Source: Manihot esculenta (Eukaryota; Streptophyta; Magnoliopsida; Malpighiales; Euphorbiaceae). Taken from it: 64,000 nt of DNA. The stretch's first letter is position 1. Each line of letters opens with the position of its first letter. Positions 11,811 to 24,474 of this stretch are shown here, piece by piece. The translations under genes and the position numbers were made by a program. Below the pieces are notes generated by a model, which did not search any database, had not been told where the DNA came from, and saw nothing but the letters and a program-made list of their open reading frames with translations. The DNA lies in assembly GCF_001659605.2 (NCBI RefSeq), contig NC_035161.2, positions 30,861,691-30,925,690 of the forward strand. The letters are read 5' to 3'.

Positions 11811-13709
11811 ATGGTGACGATGGTATTGAAAAGTGTATTGCTTGTGTTCATGTGTGTGTTCTTGAAGATTGCATATGACACCATCTCATGTTACTTCATA
11901 ACTCCAAGGCGCATCAAGAAGATCATGGAGAAGCAAGGAGTCCGTGGCCCAAAACCACGCCCACTTACAGGCAACATCTTAGAGGTCATCTCCTTCGTCT
12001 CATGCTCTACTTCCAAACACATGGATTCTATTCATCATGACATCGTTGCTCGCCTCTTGCCACATTACGTTGCCTGGTCTAAACAATATGGTGACCACAT
12101 TTCTTAATTTTATTATAATCTACTTCATTTTGAAAACTTGGGATTTTTCTGATGGCTGTGTTGATTCTGCAGGGAAAAGATTTATATACTGGAATGGTAT
12201 CGAGCCTCGCATGTGCTTAACAGAGATAGAGTTGATCAAAGAACTTCTCACCAAGTACAGCATTAAAGCTGGTAAATCCTGGCTACAACAGCAAGGATCA
12301 AAAAATTTTATCGGCGGTGGCTTGTTGATGGCAAACGGTGAAAACTGGTATCATCAACGGCATATTGTTGCGCCGGCATTCATGGGAGACAGACTGAAGG
12401 TATTATTTTTATTCTCATTTTTTGATTTTTTTTTAATTTTTTTTATGATTTCATCTGGAGTTGAATTTTCTTTTTCTTTTCTTCTTTAAAAGAGCTATTC
12501 TGGGCACATGGTGGAATGCACTAAGAAGATGCTTCAATCACTGGAAAATGCTGTAGAATCAGGCCAAACTGAGTTTGAGATTGGTGAATATATGGCTAGA
12601 CTCACTGCTGATATAATTTCAAGAACTGAATTTGATTGTAGCTACGAGAAAGGGAAGCAAATATTCCATCTCTTAACTGTTCTTCAACGACTCTGTGCTC
12701 AAGCAAGCAGGCATCTGTGCTTCCCTGGAAGTCGGTTAGTCTCAATTACATTCACAGAATGTAATGAATTTTTGTAGCGTCATTTCTAATTCTTCCTTGT
12801 CTATGCTTTATGCAGGTTCTTTCCTAGTAAATACAACAGAGAAATAAAATCATTGAAGATGGAGGTGGAGAGACTACTAATGGAGATTATACAAAGCAGA
12901 AGAGATTGTGTGGAGATTGGTAGGAGCACTTCATATGGGAATGATTTGCTAGGAATGCTTCTAAATGAAATGCAGAATAAAAGAGGAAATGGGTCTTTCA
13001 GTTTGAATCTGCAGTTGATTATGGATGAATGCAAAACTTTCTTCTTTGCCGGCCATGAAACTACTGCTCTCTTGCTCACTTGGACAATCATGCTTCTTTC
13101 TAGCAATCTTTCTTGGCAAGAGAAGGTCCGAGCCGAGGTAAATCACATCTGCAATGGCGAAACACCCTCGGTTGATCATCTTCCCAAACTCACCTTGGTA
13201 AGCAGGATCATTAATTTAAACAACTCCCTCAAACAAGAAGTCAAATAATTACGTTCATGTTTTGTTTTTTACAGCTAAACATGGTAATAAATGAATCATT
13301 AAGGCTGTATCCTCCAGCTACAGTGCTGCCAAGAATTGCATTTGAAGATTTTAAGCTAGGAGATCTCCACATACCAAAGGGGCTATCAATATGGATACCA
13401 GTCCTTGCAATTCATCATAGCGAAGAGTTGTGGGGAAAAGATGCAAATGAGTTCAATCCTGAGAGGTTTAGTTCCAAGTCATTTTCACCTGGCAGGCATT
13501 TCATCCCTTTTGCTGCTGGTCCCAGGAATTGTATAGGCCAAACTTTTGCTATGATGGAAGCTAAAATCATATTAGCCATGTTGATTTCAAGGTTTAGCTT
13601 CACTATTTCAGACAGTTATCGCCATGCTCCTGTTATTGTCCTCACGATAAAACCCAAGCATGGAGTTCAAGTCTGTCTCAAGCCCTTGAATCCAATGGAA
13701 AAAAAATAG
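11811..13709 (+). CDS. CYP735A: Cytokinin trans-hydroxylase, cytochrome P450 CYP735A
   Basis: Complete five-exon gene: 11811-12090, 12173-12399, 12493-12734, 12816-13197 and 13275-13709, all GT-AG, joining in frame to 521 residues (the family is about 520). CYP735A enzymes hydroxylate the prenyl side chain of isopentenyladenine nucleotides to give trans-zeatin-type cytokinins, acting on the ER membrane with P450 reductase. Visible parts in order: N-terminal hydrophobic anchor (about residues 2-25), the proline-rich hinge GPKPRPLTGN, the I-helix oxygen-binding motif AGHETT (328-333), the K-helix ExxR ESLR (384-387), PERF (439-442), and the haem loop FAAGPRNCIG (456-465) with Cys463 as haem ligand. 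Similarity runs the whole length, including KYNREIKSLKMEVERLLMEI and HHDIVARLLPHYVAWSKQYG, which separates it from the neighbouring CYP714 and CYP72 groups. No damage is seen. Confidence 0.94.
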
Positions 13710-13950
13710 AAAACAATATATATATATATTTTTAATTTTTAGGTGAAAAGATAACAGAGAGTTTGATCAAGGTTTTAGTTTTTTCCCCCCTTTTTTTTAT
13801 GTAATTTTTTTGGTGGGGGTTGTAATCTAGTCAAGAGAGATAGACATGGAATGATGCTTTAACTAAGGATGTAAGCAGATTATGCATAGACAGTGATTTT
13901 GCCTTTTAGTTTTTTGTATAATATTTAATCTTCTGTTTCTGCTATAGTTA

Positions 13951-13956
13951 AATAAA
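13951..13956 (+). terminator. Possible polyadenylation signal of CYP735A
   Basis: AATAAA lies about 240 bases after the stop codon, downstream of T-rich and TG-rich sequence, which fits a plant 3' end. Confidence 0.4.
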
Positions 13957-15539
13957 CAAATAGATTAAGAGGTCAAAACACTGATTACATGAAAAGCAAA
14001 GTGGTGTAAGAGATAAGACCCAGATGCTCATGAAATGATTAAAGAAACAAAAAGGGTTTCCTCTTGAATTAGTTTAGATGGATGCTCAGAACAATGATGA
14101 ATAGCATTTAGGTTTGATTCTTCCACCTTTGCTCCCATTAAAACTTGATTTAAGTAAGTGCTCAGCTTTCCATTTTAAAAGAAAAAGAAAATATAGCCAA
14201 CTTGCTTATTTATATTTGACAGAAGTGCAGGGGCAGGATCTTTTCTCTGCCACCCAATTTTATATAACACACTTGCACCACGCTGATTCTGCTCTTCCCA
14301 CTACTCACTTTCTCTAATAATTTTTTTTTCCTACTTATTTATCAGTTGTTTCTCCTCTGTCATTGTATTTTACAATCTTTTTTTTTTTTCTCAATAATGT
14401 ATTGAATCCATTTAAGAATTTTTGAGAAAGGGTTAAAAGGAAAATATAAAAAAAAAAAAATCAGAAGACTATTTTATCAAACGTTGAAATTTGCAACTGA
14501 AAACCACTCATCAGTGGTCCAATAGCAATTGGGAGACAAATTCAGAAGGCCAATTCTGGGAGTCGCGACTTCCTAATGAAAGCTATACCATAAAAATTAT
14601 AAGTAAAGATAGCTGCAGAAAAAAAAATAATAATTTTTTTAGGGTTTATTTTTTTATTTTGTAGAATATATTTTATTCTTATAAATCTAATTTTTACTGA
14701 ATTTTTATTTTATATAAAAATATCTATATAAAATCACCGCTCCACTATAAAATTTCTTTAGTATATTTATATGGTAAAGGAATAATAAGATCACATTCCA
14801 AGAATTAATAATATAAAATGCTCTTTTTATTAGACTTTGAATTATATCTAATAAAAATTGATTAAAACTGAAATTGACTGAATTAGTGAGGCATAAATCT
14901 CTTTCTTTGTTCTGAAAAGAAAATGAGATATTTTATTGGCATATGAAATCTTCAGTTAACTTCTAATATCATGTGGGAAATATAATATTCTGAAAATTAA
15001 TTGCTTACTAGATAATTCGTCAAACAGATATATCCCCAAGATTTTATACTCACTTACAAGTAAAATATACGACTTTTATGATATTTAAAAAAAAAAAATC
15101 CAATAATATATATATTAAGCTGTCAACTTTTCTCCCTCGTTCTTGAAAAGAAAAGGAAAGAAAATTAATTGGGAAACACGTGCACTGATATAGAAAAAGA
15201 GATCGGCCCACAATATTGCTCCCATTACAAATAAATTGCACGCTTATGGCAGTACTATTACTACTACACTTGTAATTATTTATTTCCTTTCTCCTCTTTT
15301 ACTTCCTCTCTCATCTTCCCAAAAAAAAAAATATTAGTCATTGGGTGATCTTCATTTTAAAATAAAGTTCAAATTTAATAAACTCAACTTTTGATAATCA
15401 TGGGATATTTTGCAAATGTATAAAGCTATACGTAAATATCCGATCTAATGGTTTTTAAGTTTATTTTTTCATAAGTTACTCTTATATCCTACACTATAAG
15501 ACAAAAATATAAACAATCCATCGTGGGTGAAGATATAGC
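13957..15539. other. Intergenic spacer
   Basis: AT-rich sequence with several A/T homopolymers. No gene, repeat family or RNA gene was recognised. Confidence 0.6.
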
Positions 15540-17960
15540 ATCTATAAGCAATACAGCAATTGTCTCCAAAATAACATGTTGTAAGTGATGAATCTTTAAT
15601 CAACTAAGTGTTTCACGTGCTACCAAAGCTTCAACTACTCAGCCTTCCTTAAACGACATAGCAGCATGAAGAAACAAACCATGATCATCACGCAACGCCT
15701 ACCCTAACCCAACACCCAATCTATTCAATGGGACAGCAGCATCTGCATTGCATTTGATTTTCCTAATCGGAGGAGGGGACCAGGACGACAGTGATGAAGT
15801 AGTGTTTCCATCTGAACATGGGAATGGTTTGTTAGAAGACCCTTGTACTGGCGATCATTGTAGCCAGAGTTTGGTATCTTTGTCTCCATACAACATTGCA
15901 CCACCAATATTGCTTCATCATTCATTATATGCAGGTGCAAGACTCCGTTGGTAACAAAAACACATACATAATATGAGATGATATTACCGGATAACTGACT
16001 TTAACGATTCTTTCTTTTCTGTACGAGAAAGAAAATGAAGTTTCCAACTTTGTATATATCATCAAACTTTATCAATAACAAATTGAAATGCTTCCTTTTA
16101 ATTAGTTGATGGTAAACCAAGATAACGTTGAACTTGTATAATATCAGAAATGGGAGCATGTAACATAGTACTAGAAGATCGGCACACTCACATTGCGGCT
16201 AAATGGATTTGTTGTAGTGGCTTTTTCTAAAATGCTCTTGGACAATTTGGATTGGACTTTACTTGACTTATATATCTTTTATTTATTTTAAAATTTTTCT
16301 GATGTAGATTTTCACTTCTCTATCACACCTCCTTAAGTCCAACTGGATTGTTGTGATTTGTTTTCATTTGTCATCGTGGACTTGTATTTTTTTGAGTCTG
16401 AGAGGTCTCAAGCCTCTCTTCTCATTTTTTCCTAGGCTTATATTCTTTTTAAACCTTAGAAACCATAAACATTCAACATCTTTAACTTAATGGGTCTAGT
16501 CTATAATTATCGGTCCAACCTGTCAAGAAATTTCTTGGACTTTAGATCTTCGGCACACGTAAGGCCATTGAACTCTGGTACTATTGTTGGAATTGCTAAT
16601 GGGCCCTGATCCAAGTCTGCATGCACCGAGAGTGTTGGGTCTTGCTTAATTGGACTTGTTGAGGTGGTTTTCTCCAAAATGCCCTTAGCCAATTTGAATT
16701 GAATTTTCCTTGATTTGTATACTTTTTATTTATTTTATATTTTTTAGATGTAGATTCCTATTTCTAATAAAGGAGAGAGCAAATACTCTTGTCGCAACCC
16801 AGAAGAAAATTAAATATGACTATAATATTGTTCATTATGAAAAATTAAAAAATTCATAGATGAAATATATCGCACTAAAACAGCAACCCACCGAATAACA
16901 AATTCAATTTAAGAAGAATACTTTGGAGATAAGGCCATTCAACTTTGTCATATACTTTACTCATATCAATTTTTAAAGTTATAAATATCTTCTTTCTCTA
17001 TTTTTCTGCTTTAAATAGTAATAAACTTTAAAAGCAATAACAATATTATTTGTAATCAATTTTTGTGGTACGTAAATATTTTGAGTCTCAGAAATAATAT
17101 CATAACAATATATACTTCAATCGATTTGTAATAACCTTCCACAACTTTATCTATTACATTACAAATAGAAATTTTCTTTTTTAAAATTAAAACAAGAGAC
17201 ATAAAATTATTGCCTAAAATAAATAAGTTGTCATTAAAAACTGCTAAAACAACCATTTATAATATCTGCATTTAGCACTCCAGGTTTAATTTGATGGTAA
17301 ATATATTTGAGTAAATATGAGAGATTTCATATTTTATCCTCAATCCTCATTTTAAGAAAAAGAAAAAAAAAATATCTCCACGTAGAATATTATAGAATTG
17401 TTGATAAAAGCCATAAGTGCATCCATCCAGACCCGCAGATTTAATGCAATAAAAAAATTAGTCTTAACCTCGTCGGCTGTGACCTTCCACTATACACAAT
17501 CCAAAACAGGTTGCATGTTACCAATAGAAGACTTATATATCCCAATCAAGCCAGTCATCATCCTTATTCTGGAGCCTTTTAATAGTATTTTTATGTGTTG
17601 TGTCAATGGAATTTTATTTAAAAAATAGGTATTTAAATATTTTGCAAGTTGTTTTTGATAAGAGTACTTCAATTTAAATTTCTGCTTTTGAAACGTAGAG
17701 TACAATTCAGAGCCCCAAATCCATAGCTTCTTGCTGCATGCTTGCAAACGAGAAATAAATTTCAAAGAAGAGGATTGTGTCCAACTAGATTCAACTACAT
17801 CCCTGCAATTCATTTCTTTAAACTAAGCATTTAATTTCAAAGCCACCACGTTTGAGATAAACAGCCCGTAGCGCAACAGAATTTAAACACAATGATCTGA
17901 AGAAACAGCGGATAAATGTGAGAGAGCAGCATAAGGAAATGTCTCACGCTATCTTTTAGA
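15540..17960 (-). pseudogene. Decayed, 5'-truncated LINE (plant L1 type) ORF2
   Basis: Read on the minus strand from 17960 downward, successive fragments match plant LINE ORF2 in order, with many frame changes and stops. The endonuclease-to-RT linker comes first (HLSAVSSDHCVL, then CSKKLWIWGSELYSTF, 17960-17490). The RT start follows (ALNLRVWMD, near 17430), then a block like NNIVIAFKVYYYLKQK (near 17030) and the GLRQ..LLSP motif (near 16790). Next come RYLGLPST and a WKLHFLSR-like stretch (16140-16000), and finally an RNase H tail with KIKCNADAAVPLNRLGVGL and RDDHGLFLHAAMSFKE (15765-15640). The catalytic YADD-type box is missing from the stretch between GLRQ and YLGLPS, which is occupied by unrelated sequence. 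Sequence between the thumb region and RNase H is also deleted. Long dead. Confidence 0.75.
16186..16790 (-). repeat. Insertion inside the LINE with a pair of about 150-bp direct repeats
   Basis: Two similar blocks, about 16190-16340 and 16620-16778, each run from a CC(A/T)CTTCTCCAAAATGC-like end through ATTTATTTTA to a GATGTAGATT(C/T) end, about 430 bp apart. They interrupt the LINE exactly between two of its RT blocks. They could be the ends of a small LTR (TRIM-like) element or a local duplication. No primer-binding site or target duplication was found. Confidence 0.45.
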
Positions 17961-18639
17961 GCACGCAACCCAATATATAACTGCTAATTAATTATGCGAA
18001 CATAAAATTAATATTTATTAAAAATAATATTATTTATTAATTATTATATTTTTTTATCTCGTAATTTTTATTTAATTTTTTTAATTATTTTAATATTATT
18101 ATCCATCTTTCTTTTTACATGTATAAATTAATTATTATGATTTTATTATGATCTCCATAATTTGCGAGTCAATGAAGCATCAAGCAATGTTTTCAGTGCA
18201 AAATAAAATTTTCAACTTCTTAAAACTTGAGCCTAGGTTGAGTGCTCATGAAGCATGCAATGCAATCAGTTGTAGAGATTAAAATTTGTTTGAAATAAAT
18301 CTCATTTTTTTAGAAATATTTATCATTTAAAATTTATTTAAATTAATATGAAATTGGATAAATATAATTTTATAAAAATTAATTAAAATTTTTTATTTTA
18401 TAAAATCAATTATTCTAAGTTGACTAGCAATATTAATTTGACGGTGTATAAAAAATTTAATTAGTTGTTTATCAAATTAATTTATTAAATGCCCAACCAT
18501 TAACGTTAAACCCGCACCTCCACTCCACCATCTTCTTCTGCCCACCACTACTCTCTTTGGCTTATCAAAACATTATCTTTTACTATTTATTCTTATTTTA
18601 TTTTAAATTCAAATCACTAACATTATTTTTTTCAATGTT
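17961..18639. other. AT-rich spacer
   Basis: Extremely AT-rich. A short GC-richer pyrimidine patch lies near 18505-18560. No gene recognised. Confidence 0.5.
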
Positions 18640-19090
18640 GATAAGCGTTGGACTTTATCACTCTAGATAAAGCTGGATCCAAGAAAACAACGTTGGTCTA
18701 AAATCCATGAATCTTTTTTTACACGACTGATCCAGCATCTTTAGCCCTAACTCAGACACACGGGACAAGCCAAATAGCCTACAAGCCTAAGTCCAGCAAG
18801 AAAAAGTCCGGTCCAGTGACATGGCATAAAGAAGGACAGCAGATTTATTCACTTCGCAGTCCTATCCGTATACGCGCCGGGAGAAATTAAATGGCCGCCT
18901 GGCGTAAAGAGAGACTCTGACATATCCGTACGTACGAATTTAAACGACATGAACATGTGGTACTGTAGTAAAGAGACCGCTAGACTTCACTAGTAGACAA
19001 AGAAAAGATAATAAAAAGGGAGGGACTTCTTCCCTCGATCTAAACTTATACAATCACTGTAAATTTTATTTTCTGAATATCAGAACATCA
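18640..19090 (+). repeat. LTR remnant (solo LTR), AAATTAAATGGCCGC family
   Basis: Shares with the LTRs at 40925-41335 and 42995-43388 the order: GCGCCGGGAGAAATTAAATGG core (about 18875-18895), CGTACGTACGAA, TAATAAAAAGGGAGG, and the end ATCAGAACATCA at 19090. No retroelement interior flanks it. No clean target duplication was found, so it is old or its start is misplaced. Confidence 0.65.
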
Positions 19091-22000
19091 AATACCTATT
19101 AAAAAATTTTCTATATACTCAAAAAGTGTGACTTAGTTTTATATTTTTATATTATTATAATAAAATAATGCATTTAATCGGACCACTGGAAATTATCTTT
19201 TAAACAAATCCATAAGTATTTGTTGATGCATAATGCTCAATTTCTTTTTTTTTTTAATAAATTTTTAATTTTTTTGTATTTAAAGGTTATTTCGATTAAA
19301 ATTATTTATTTTTTTTCAAAAATTATTTTTGTTTGTGAATGTTTTAAACAAAATATGAGTTGATTATGTTTAATTGAAAATTAAATGGTTAATTTTAAAT
19401 TGGATCATGTAAACAACTAAATTTTAATTTAATTTTTAATTTTAGTCAATAATTTCTGAATTTCTTCCAATAAATCCGAATAATATATAATTAATTATAT
19501 GATATCTTTCTTAAAAATTCTTGTTTGACTGATGATTTGATGAAAATCTATCAATATCTGCTCCAAGCTATTCACTAAATCTGCAGGATTTTGATTCCCA
19601 AGTGCAAGGCACTAGATTGCGTTTAATCATAAGATTTTTTTTCCCCATATGATTCTAAATAGAAAACTCTGCTACTTTTTATATTATTCAATTAGTTTGA
19701 ATTAAAATAAAAAAAAATCAATAATAATTTAAGAGATGATTCTGATATTATTAAATAAAAACTATATTAATAAGTAATTCTTTTATTTTTTTTATGTATA
19801 ATTAATACTCTTCATAATATTGTATGCCCTGAATTCTCCGGCTGTCCAGATAATAACAAAAAATAATAATAATAACAAATCTTATTTTGTTGCTTATAAG
19901 ATTTCCCATTAGATTCAGTTTGGCAAGTGTTCAGTATATATTAATAAATTGAATAAAAAAATAACAAAATAAGAGTGCTTCATATTATATAACGTTAATA
20001 AAATCCTAAAACATCATTATTAGGTTTTCATAATTATTAAAATGGTTTTGCATTGGTGTAGAAAACCCTTTACAAATTAAAATTAGCATTTAATTAACTC
20101 AATAATTACAGTAAAACACTGCTATAAAATAAATTTAAAACAAACGATCATAAATGATTATTTTATATATTTTATTTATAATTATAGATAATAATATCAG
20201 ACAACAGTTGCATTTGCCATAATTTCCATTTGAGAATTGAGATTGATTAATTTATATTTATATTGCTATTTAAGTTTTGCCCACATCTTCTTGGGTCTTG
20301 TACAGTATTGTGAGAAGGGTCTCGTTTCTCTACCATTTTCATTACGTGCTCTTTGTGTCTACGTATTCATGTACATGGGTCCCTTCCTATGCAACTCGCT
20401 GTAAGATTTTATGCAAACTTTGGATTCTTAACATGCAGAGAGGTGTTTATTAGAATCGAGTTCGAATTTTAATCAAAATTTACATGATTTTAAACTTGTG
20501 ATGTTAATTTAGTTAAAACTTTCATATTAAAAGAAAATCAATGAGTTATCCAGCTTTTGCAAATACAATCTAATGTGTATTTAGCATGAATTGGCCAATC
20601 TCCGGATTTGTTTGCAGATTTGGCATGATTCGCTTCTATATATATATAATGCGATTAGCTTAAGAAATGGCTATTCAACCATTGCTCATGAAAATTCGGA
20701 AGTATTCAACTGTATTTAATATAAAAGATGAATCAACTTAAATTTGATTAAAAATTAAACGACTATATTTTTTTTTTTTTGAGAAAATCACCAAAAATAA
20801 TTTGGTAATCTTTGTTATATAGCAACATAATGGATATCCCAAATCAACCTTAGTTTGTCCAACTACATATATAGCGTTGAAAATAACTAGAAACGAAGAT
20901 TCTAGTTGAAAATCTTATGCTGATAGTGCGAGGACAAGTTGAGCATGAGCCTGTACTGTGAAACTTTGATGGAAGAGGAGAAGCACTAGAAAGACATTAA
21001 AGTCAAAACAAATACACTGTTAGTAGAGAAGGAAGTTTCATAGAAATCACATCATATTTCTAGTGGCTCCTAATGAATGCCTCCCTTTGTCCATACCTTT
21101 CAATTATGTTTAGTATATCCTTTTTGGCTTTTCATACAAAGATTCATTCAAAAATTCCTCATTCAAATCATAGATGGCACATAAATCATGTTATTCATGG
21201 AAGAAATGATATCATTGATTCTAACAAAATGAAATTCCAAAGAGAATGATCCCTCTAAAAGGAAAGACAATGTACATATCAACCATTGATGACACCTTGT
21301 CATGTATTTATTGCTTTCTCTTTAAACCATAATGAAATGGGTTGCATTTAATATAAACTTGATCCTGCATGGAAACAAGTGTAATCAAGTAAATATAATA
21401 AATACTCTATCAGTAATTAAATTCATTTTCATATAAGATTAAGCTTATAATAACCGAGTGCTGAAATATTATAATGAAATGAATTCACATTTTTCATAAT
21501 TTTAATATTTTTATTTCCCACAAAAGAATACCATTAGGGAGCCAACAATAACCAAATATGCTACGCTTGCTATGCTGCTCTGCTGCAAATTTTTTTTTTC
21601 CAAAGCCTGTAGAATGTAACCCCATGGGAAAAAGCAGGTGGGTTACCTTTCCAATGCTCATTAGATATCTACATGACTCGCAGATATCAAATCACACTGA
21701 TTGATGAAAGTCTTCAAGTGAATTCCAAAGTGAAGTGCTGACAGCACTATCACTTCTACAGTTAGTAACACTTGTTATATCTAGATTGGGCCTCTGTCAA
21801 TTTGGGTTGGTGATGGGCACTCAAATAGCTTGGACAAGTGGAGAAATTGGATAAGCAAAACCTTGAACTCCGTTATGCAGATAACTTTGATTTCATGATG
21901 TTATGAGGCCACTGAATATACAAATATTCAAATGTTCAATCAACACAAGGCATGGTGATTCTTAGGGATTAGATATGCTGCTTTGTATTGAAAAGCAAAG

Positions 22001-22295
22001 ATAATGAATAGCCCAGCTGTAGAAATCCTTTTGTGGATAATACAACGTGTCTCTAATGGGGAACTATATGGGATGATAGGACAATCAATAAGTACATGGG
22101 AGTTGAGTTCTTCAATAGAAGTCAACCCCAATTTCCTTTTAAAAGTGGCCAAGTTGATGATGCACTTCTTGTTGAAGATAGGAAATGACTATCTACATAA
22201 CTTGACTCTTTCTAATTGCTAATAATAGGTCTTTATAATGAGCCTTTTATAATTTCCATTTGGTTATTGCATGACTAAGAGGGGGCGTGCTCACA
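19091..22295. other. Intergenic region
   Basis: Mostly AT-rich. From about 20880 to 22250 the composition is more balanced, and short open frames occur near 21940-22220 on both strands, but none resembles a known protein. No RNA gene seen. Confidence 0.5.
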
Positions 22296-22300
22296 CACAT
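22296..22300. repeat. 5-bp target-site duplication, left copy
   Basis: CACAT directly before the LTR start TGTAATATCC. Repeated exactly at 24470-24474. Confidence 0.85.
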
Positions 22301-24469
22301 TGTAATATCCGGCTAGACTCCGGTGTCGGAATTCCAATCTTCCAATGGAATCTCCGCTGGAATTCGGAATCTCGGATACCGGAACCTCTGTAAGGGTAAA
22401 ATATGTTTTTACAAAATGTTTTTCATGGTTTTAATGCTAAGTTTTTGAGTTAAAGTTTTAAAAATGAAAAGACAATGTTTTTGAGGGATAAGCTCAGGTT
22501 CGGCCGCCGAACATGGTGCTGCCGCGAGAGCTCTTTTGGCCCCCGAAGGTGGTCTGGCCAGCCACCTATAAGAGGCCCCCAGTCCGAAAATAGACGAGTT
22601 TTCTCTCCATTTTCCGGCAAATGTGAGTTTTTGCCCTCTCCTTGATGATTTTATGATTTTCTTTCAAATCTTTCAATGTTTTCACGAGTTTTCTCTTGTC
22701 TTTGAAGATCTAAGCTTAAACTCGAGTTTTTGAAGTCTTGGAGACCGTTTGACTCATCTCCACGTTGGAGTTGCTGTCACTCCTAGATCTCCAAGATGTA
22801 AGCCTAGACCTTACCTCTCTTATGTTTTTAATTAAGTTTTATGAAGGGTTAAGGAGTAAAGATGCACGTTATGGTTGGATCTAGAGCTATAGGGTTGGAG
22901 TTGGGTTTTGGATGAATGTATGCTCCCTCTTATGTTTTGTTGTTGTTTGTTGGGGTTTAGGTTAGTTTTTATACCCCTTATGCAGGTTGGAGTGAGTATG
23001 CATGTTTTAGGAAGTTGGGTGTGAGGATTTGAGAGTTTGGGGTTGAAATGCATGTGGCAGAATCAAGTTCTGCCATTCTGGCGAACCCAGGTTCAGCCGC
23101 CGAAGTAGAGTTTGGCCGCCGAACCTGCATGGGAGGCAGCCTTTTGGCAGCCTAACATGCCCCCGAAAGCATGCACTTTCGGACTTGGAATGGAGTTGCG
23201 GCAGCCGAACCCGCCCCCGAAAGTCCCTGACTTTCGGATCTGTGGAGGACTTTTGGCAGCCGAACCTACCCCCGAAGGACCCCGACTTTCAGATCTGTAG
23301 AGGACCTTCGGCCGCTGAACCTGCCGCCAAAAGTCCTCTACCCAGCCTTCCTTTGCTCATTTTATATGCATGTTTTGTGATGTTTTAGGGAGTTTTTGGG
23401 GAGATGTTTAGAGTCTTGTTAGAGTATGTTTGGTCCCTCATTTGAGTTCACCTGTGTAGGATCGGACCTGGGAGACCGTAGAGGCCAGCAGTGAGGAAAC
23501 TGCTCCAGTGTTAGTAAAACGTCAGCTAGAGGTGAGTAGAACTAAACTAATCCATTGTTTTAAAGATTATCAAACTTTTAAGCATGTTCGTGCATCATGA
23601 ATGCCATGTTATGTAATAGGTTGTTTGCATTAGAACTCACGAATATGATGCATTGCATAATTTACTGTTGATGTGGATGGATATTGGATGACCCACTAGT
23701 CCTCGATATGATATAATATGGTATGATACGAAAGTTCAGGTTGAGTCCCATTCTACGCTTCTGGCACGATGTAAGAGAAAGTCCAGGTCGAGGCCCATTC
23801 TACGCCCCTGGCATAGTTGGATACATTATGTTATGTTTAAGAGGAAGTCCTGAGGAGCTTCGTTGAGGGTCGGACATTATTTGGAATATGTAGGGGGTTA
23901 CTGGTGACAAGTCCATCCTTGATGTGTATTGTTTGTGTTGTGATGCATTTCATGAGAGCATATGTTTATTAACCTGTTTTTATGTTCTGCTCACTAGGCT
24001 CTTGTAGCTCATCCCTTTCCCCTAACCCCAGGTTTGCAGGGTCAAGATTAGCTCGGGAAGTCGGCTTGAGGCGGGTATAGTTTATGTAATAGATAGTAAT
24101 GGACATGAAATTTTTAATGGAATAGATTTGTGCTTTGCCTTAGTTTATGTTGTTAATCCCAGTGAACATATTTTTATGTAAAAAGTTTTTATAATGAGTT
24201 ATGTTGAACCAAACTTGATGTATGTGATGTTGACCATACTAGAACATTTGATGAGGGTTCTAGTGTGGGTTTTATGTATACAGTTTATGTTGAATGCACA
24301 GGTCGAACTTGGTATATGGAAAAGTTTAAAATTTTTATGAAAAATGTATGTTCATGTATGGGATTTTATCAGGTACACAGGATGCATAGTAGGCTTGCTA
24401 CGAGTTCCGGCGACCTTAAGTCGACTTGAATCCTAGCGCCGGTAACGGTCCGATTTTCGGGTCGTTACA
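22301..24469 (+). mobile_element. Solo LTR of a Gypsy-type retrotransposon (2169 bp)
   Basis: Starts TGTAATATCCGGCTAG and ends GGGTCGTTACA, so it has TG...CA ends within a TGTAA/TTACA inverted repeat. It is flanked by an exact 5-bp duplication CACAT. It encodes no protein and no primer-binding site follows it. Length and termini resemble the long LTRs of plant chromoviral Gypsy elements such as the Tekay/Del group, an assignment made from general style only. Internal features are a GC-rich part (22497-23330) with repeated GGCCGCCGAA and GCCGAACC(T/C)GC motifs, and an imperfect 47-bp tandem pair at 23731-23825 with the shared block CCATTCTACGC. The strand is chosen by treating the TGTAATATCC end as 5'. 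This is the product expected from recombination between two LTRs of a once full element. Confidence 0.8.
23731..23825 (+). repeat. 47-bp imperfect tandem duplication in the solo LTR
   Basis: Units start AAAGTTCAGG (23731) and AAAGTCCAGG (23778) and share CCCATTCTACGC and CTGGCA. Confidence 0.7.
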
Positions 24470-24474
24470 CACAT
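24470..24474. repeat. 5-bp target-site duplication, right copy
   Basis: CACAT directly after ...GTCGTTACA, identical to 22296-22300. Confidence 0.85.

Noticed and set aside
18640..19090. Target-site duplication for this LTR remnant
   Set aside because: The five bases after the end (AATAC) were not found at any plausible start, so no duplication is claimed.
23112..23388. Overlapping proline-rich open frames in the solo LTR
   Set aside because: Produced by the repeated GCCGAACC/CCCGAAAG motif in a GC-rich patch; no start context or homology.
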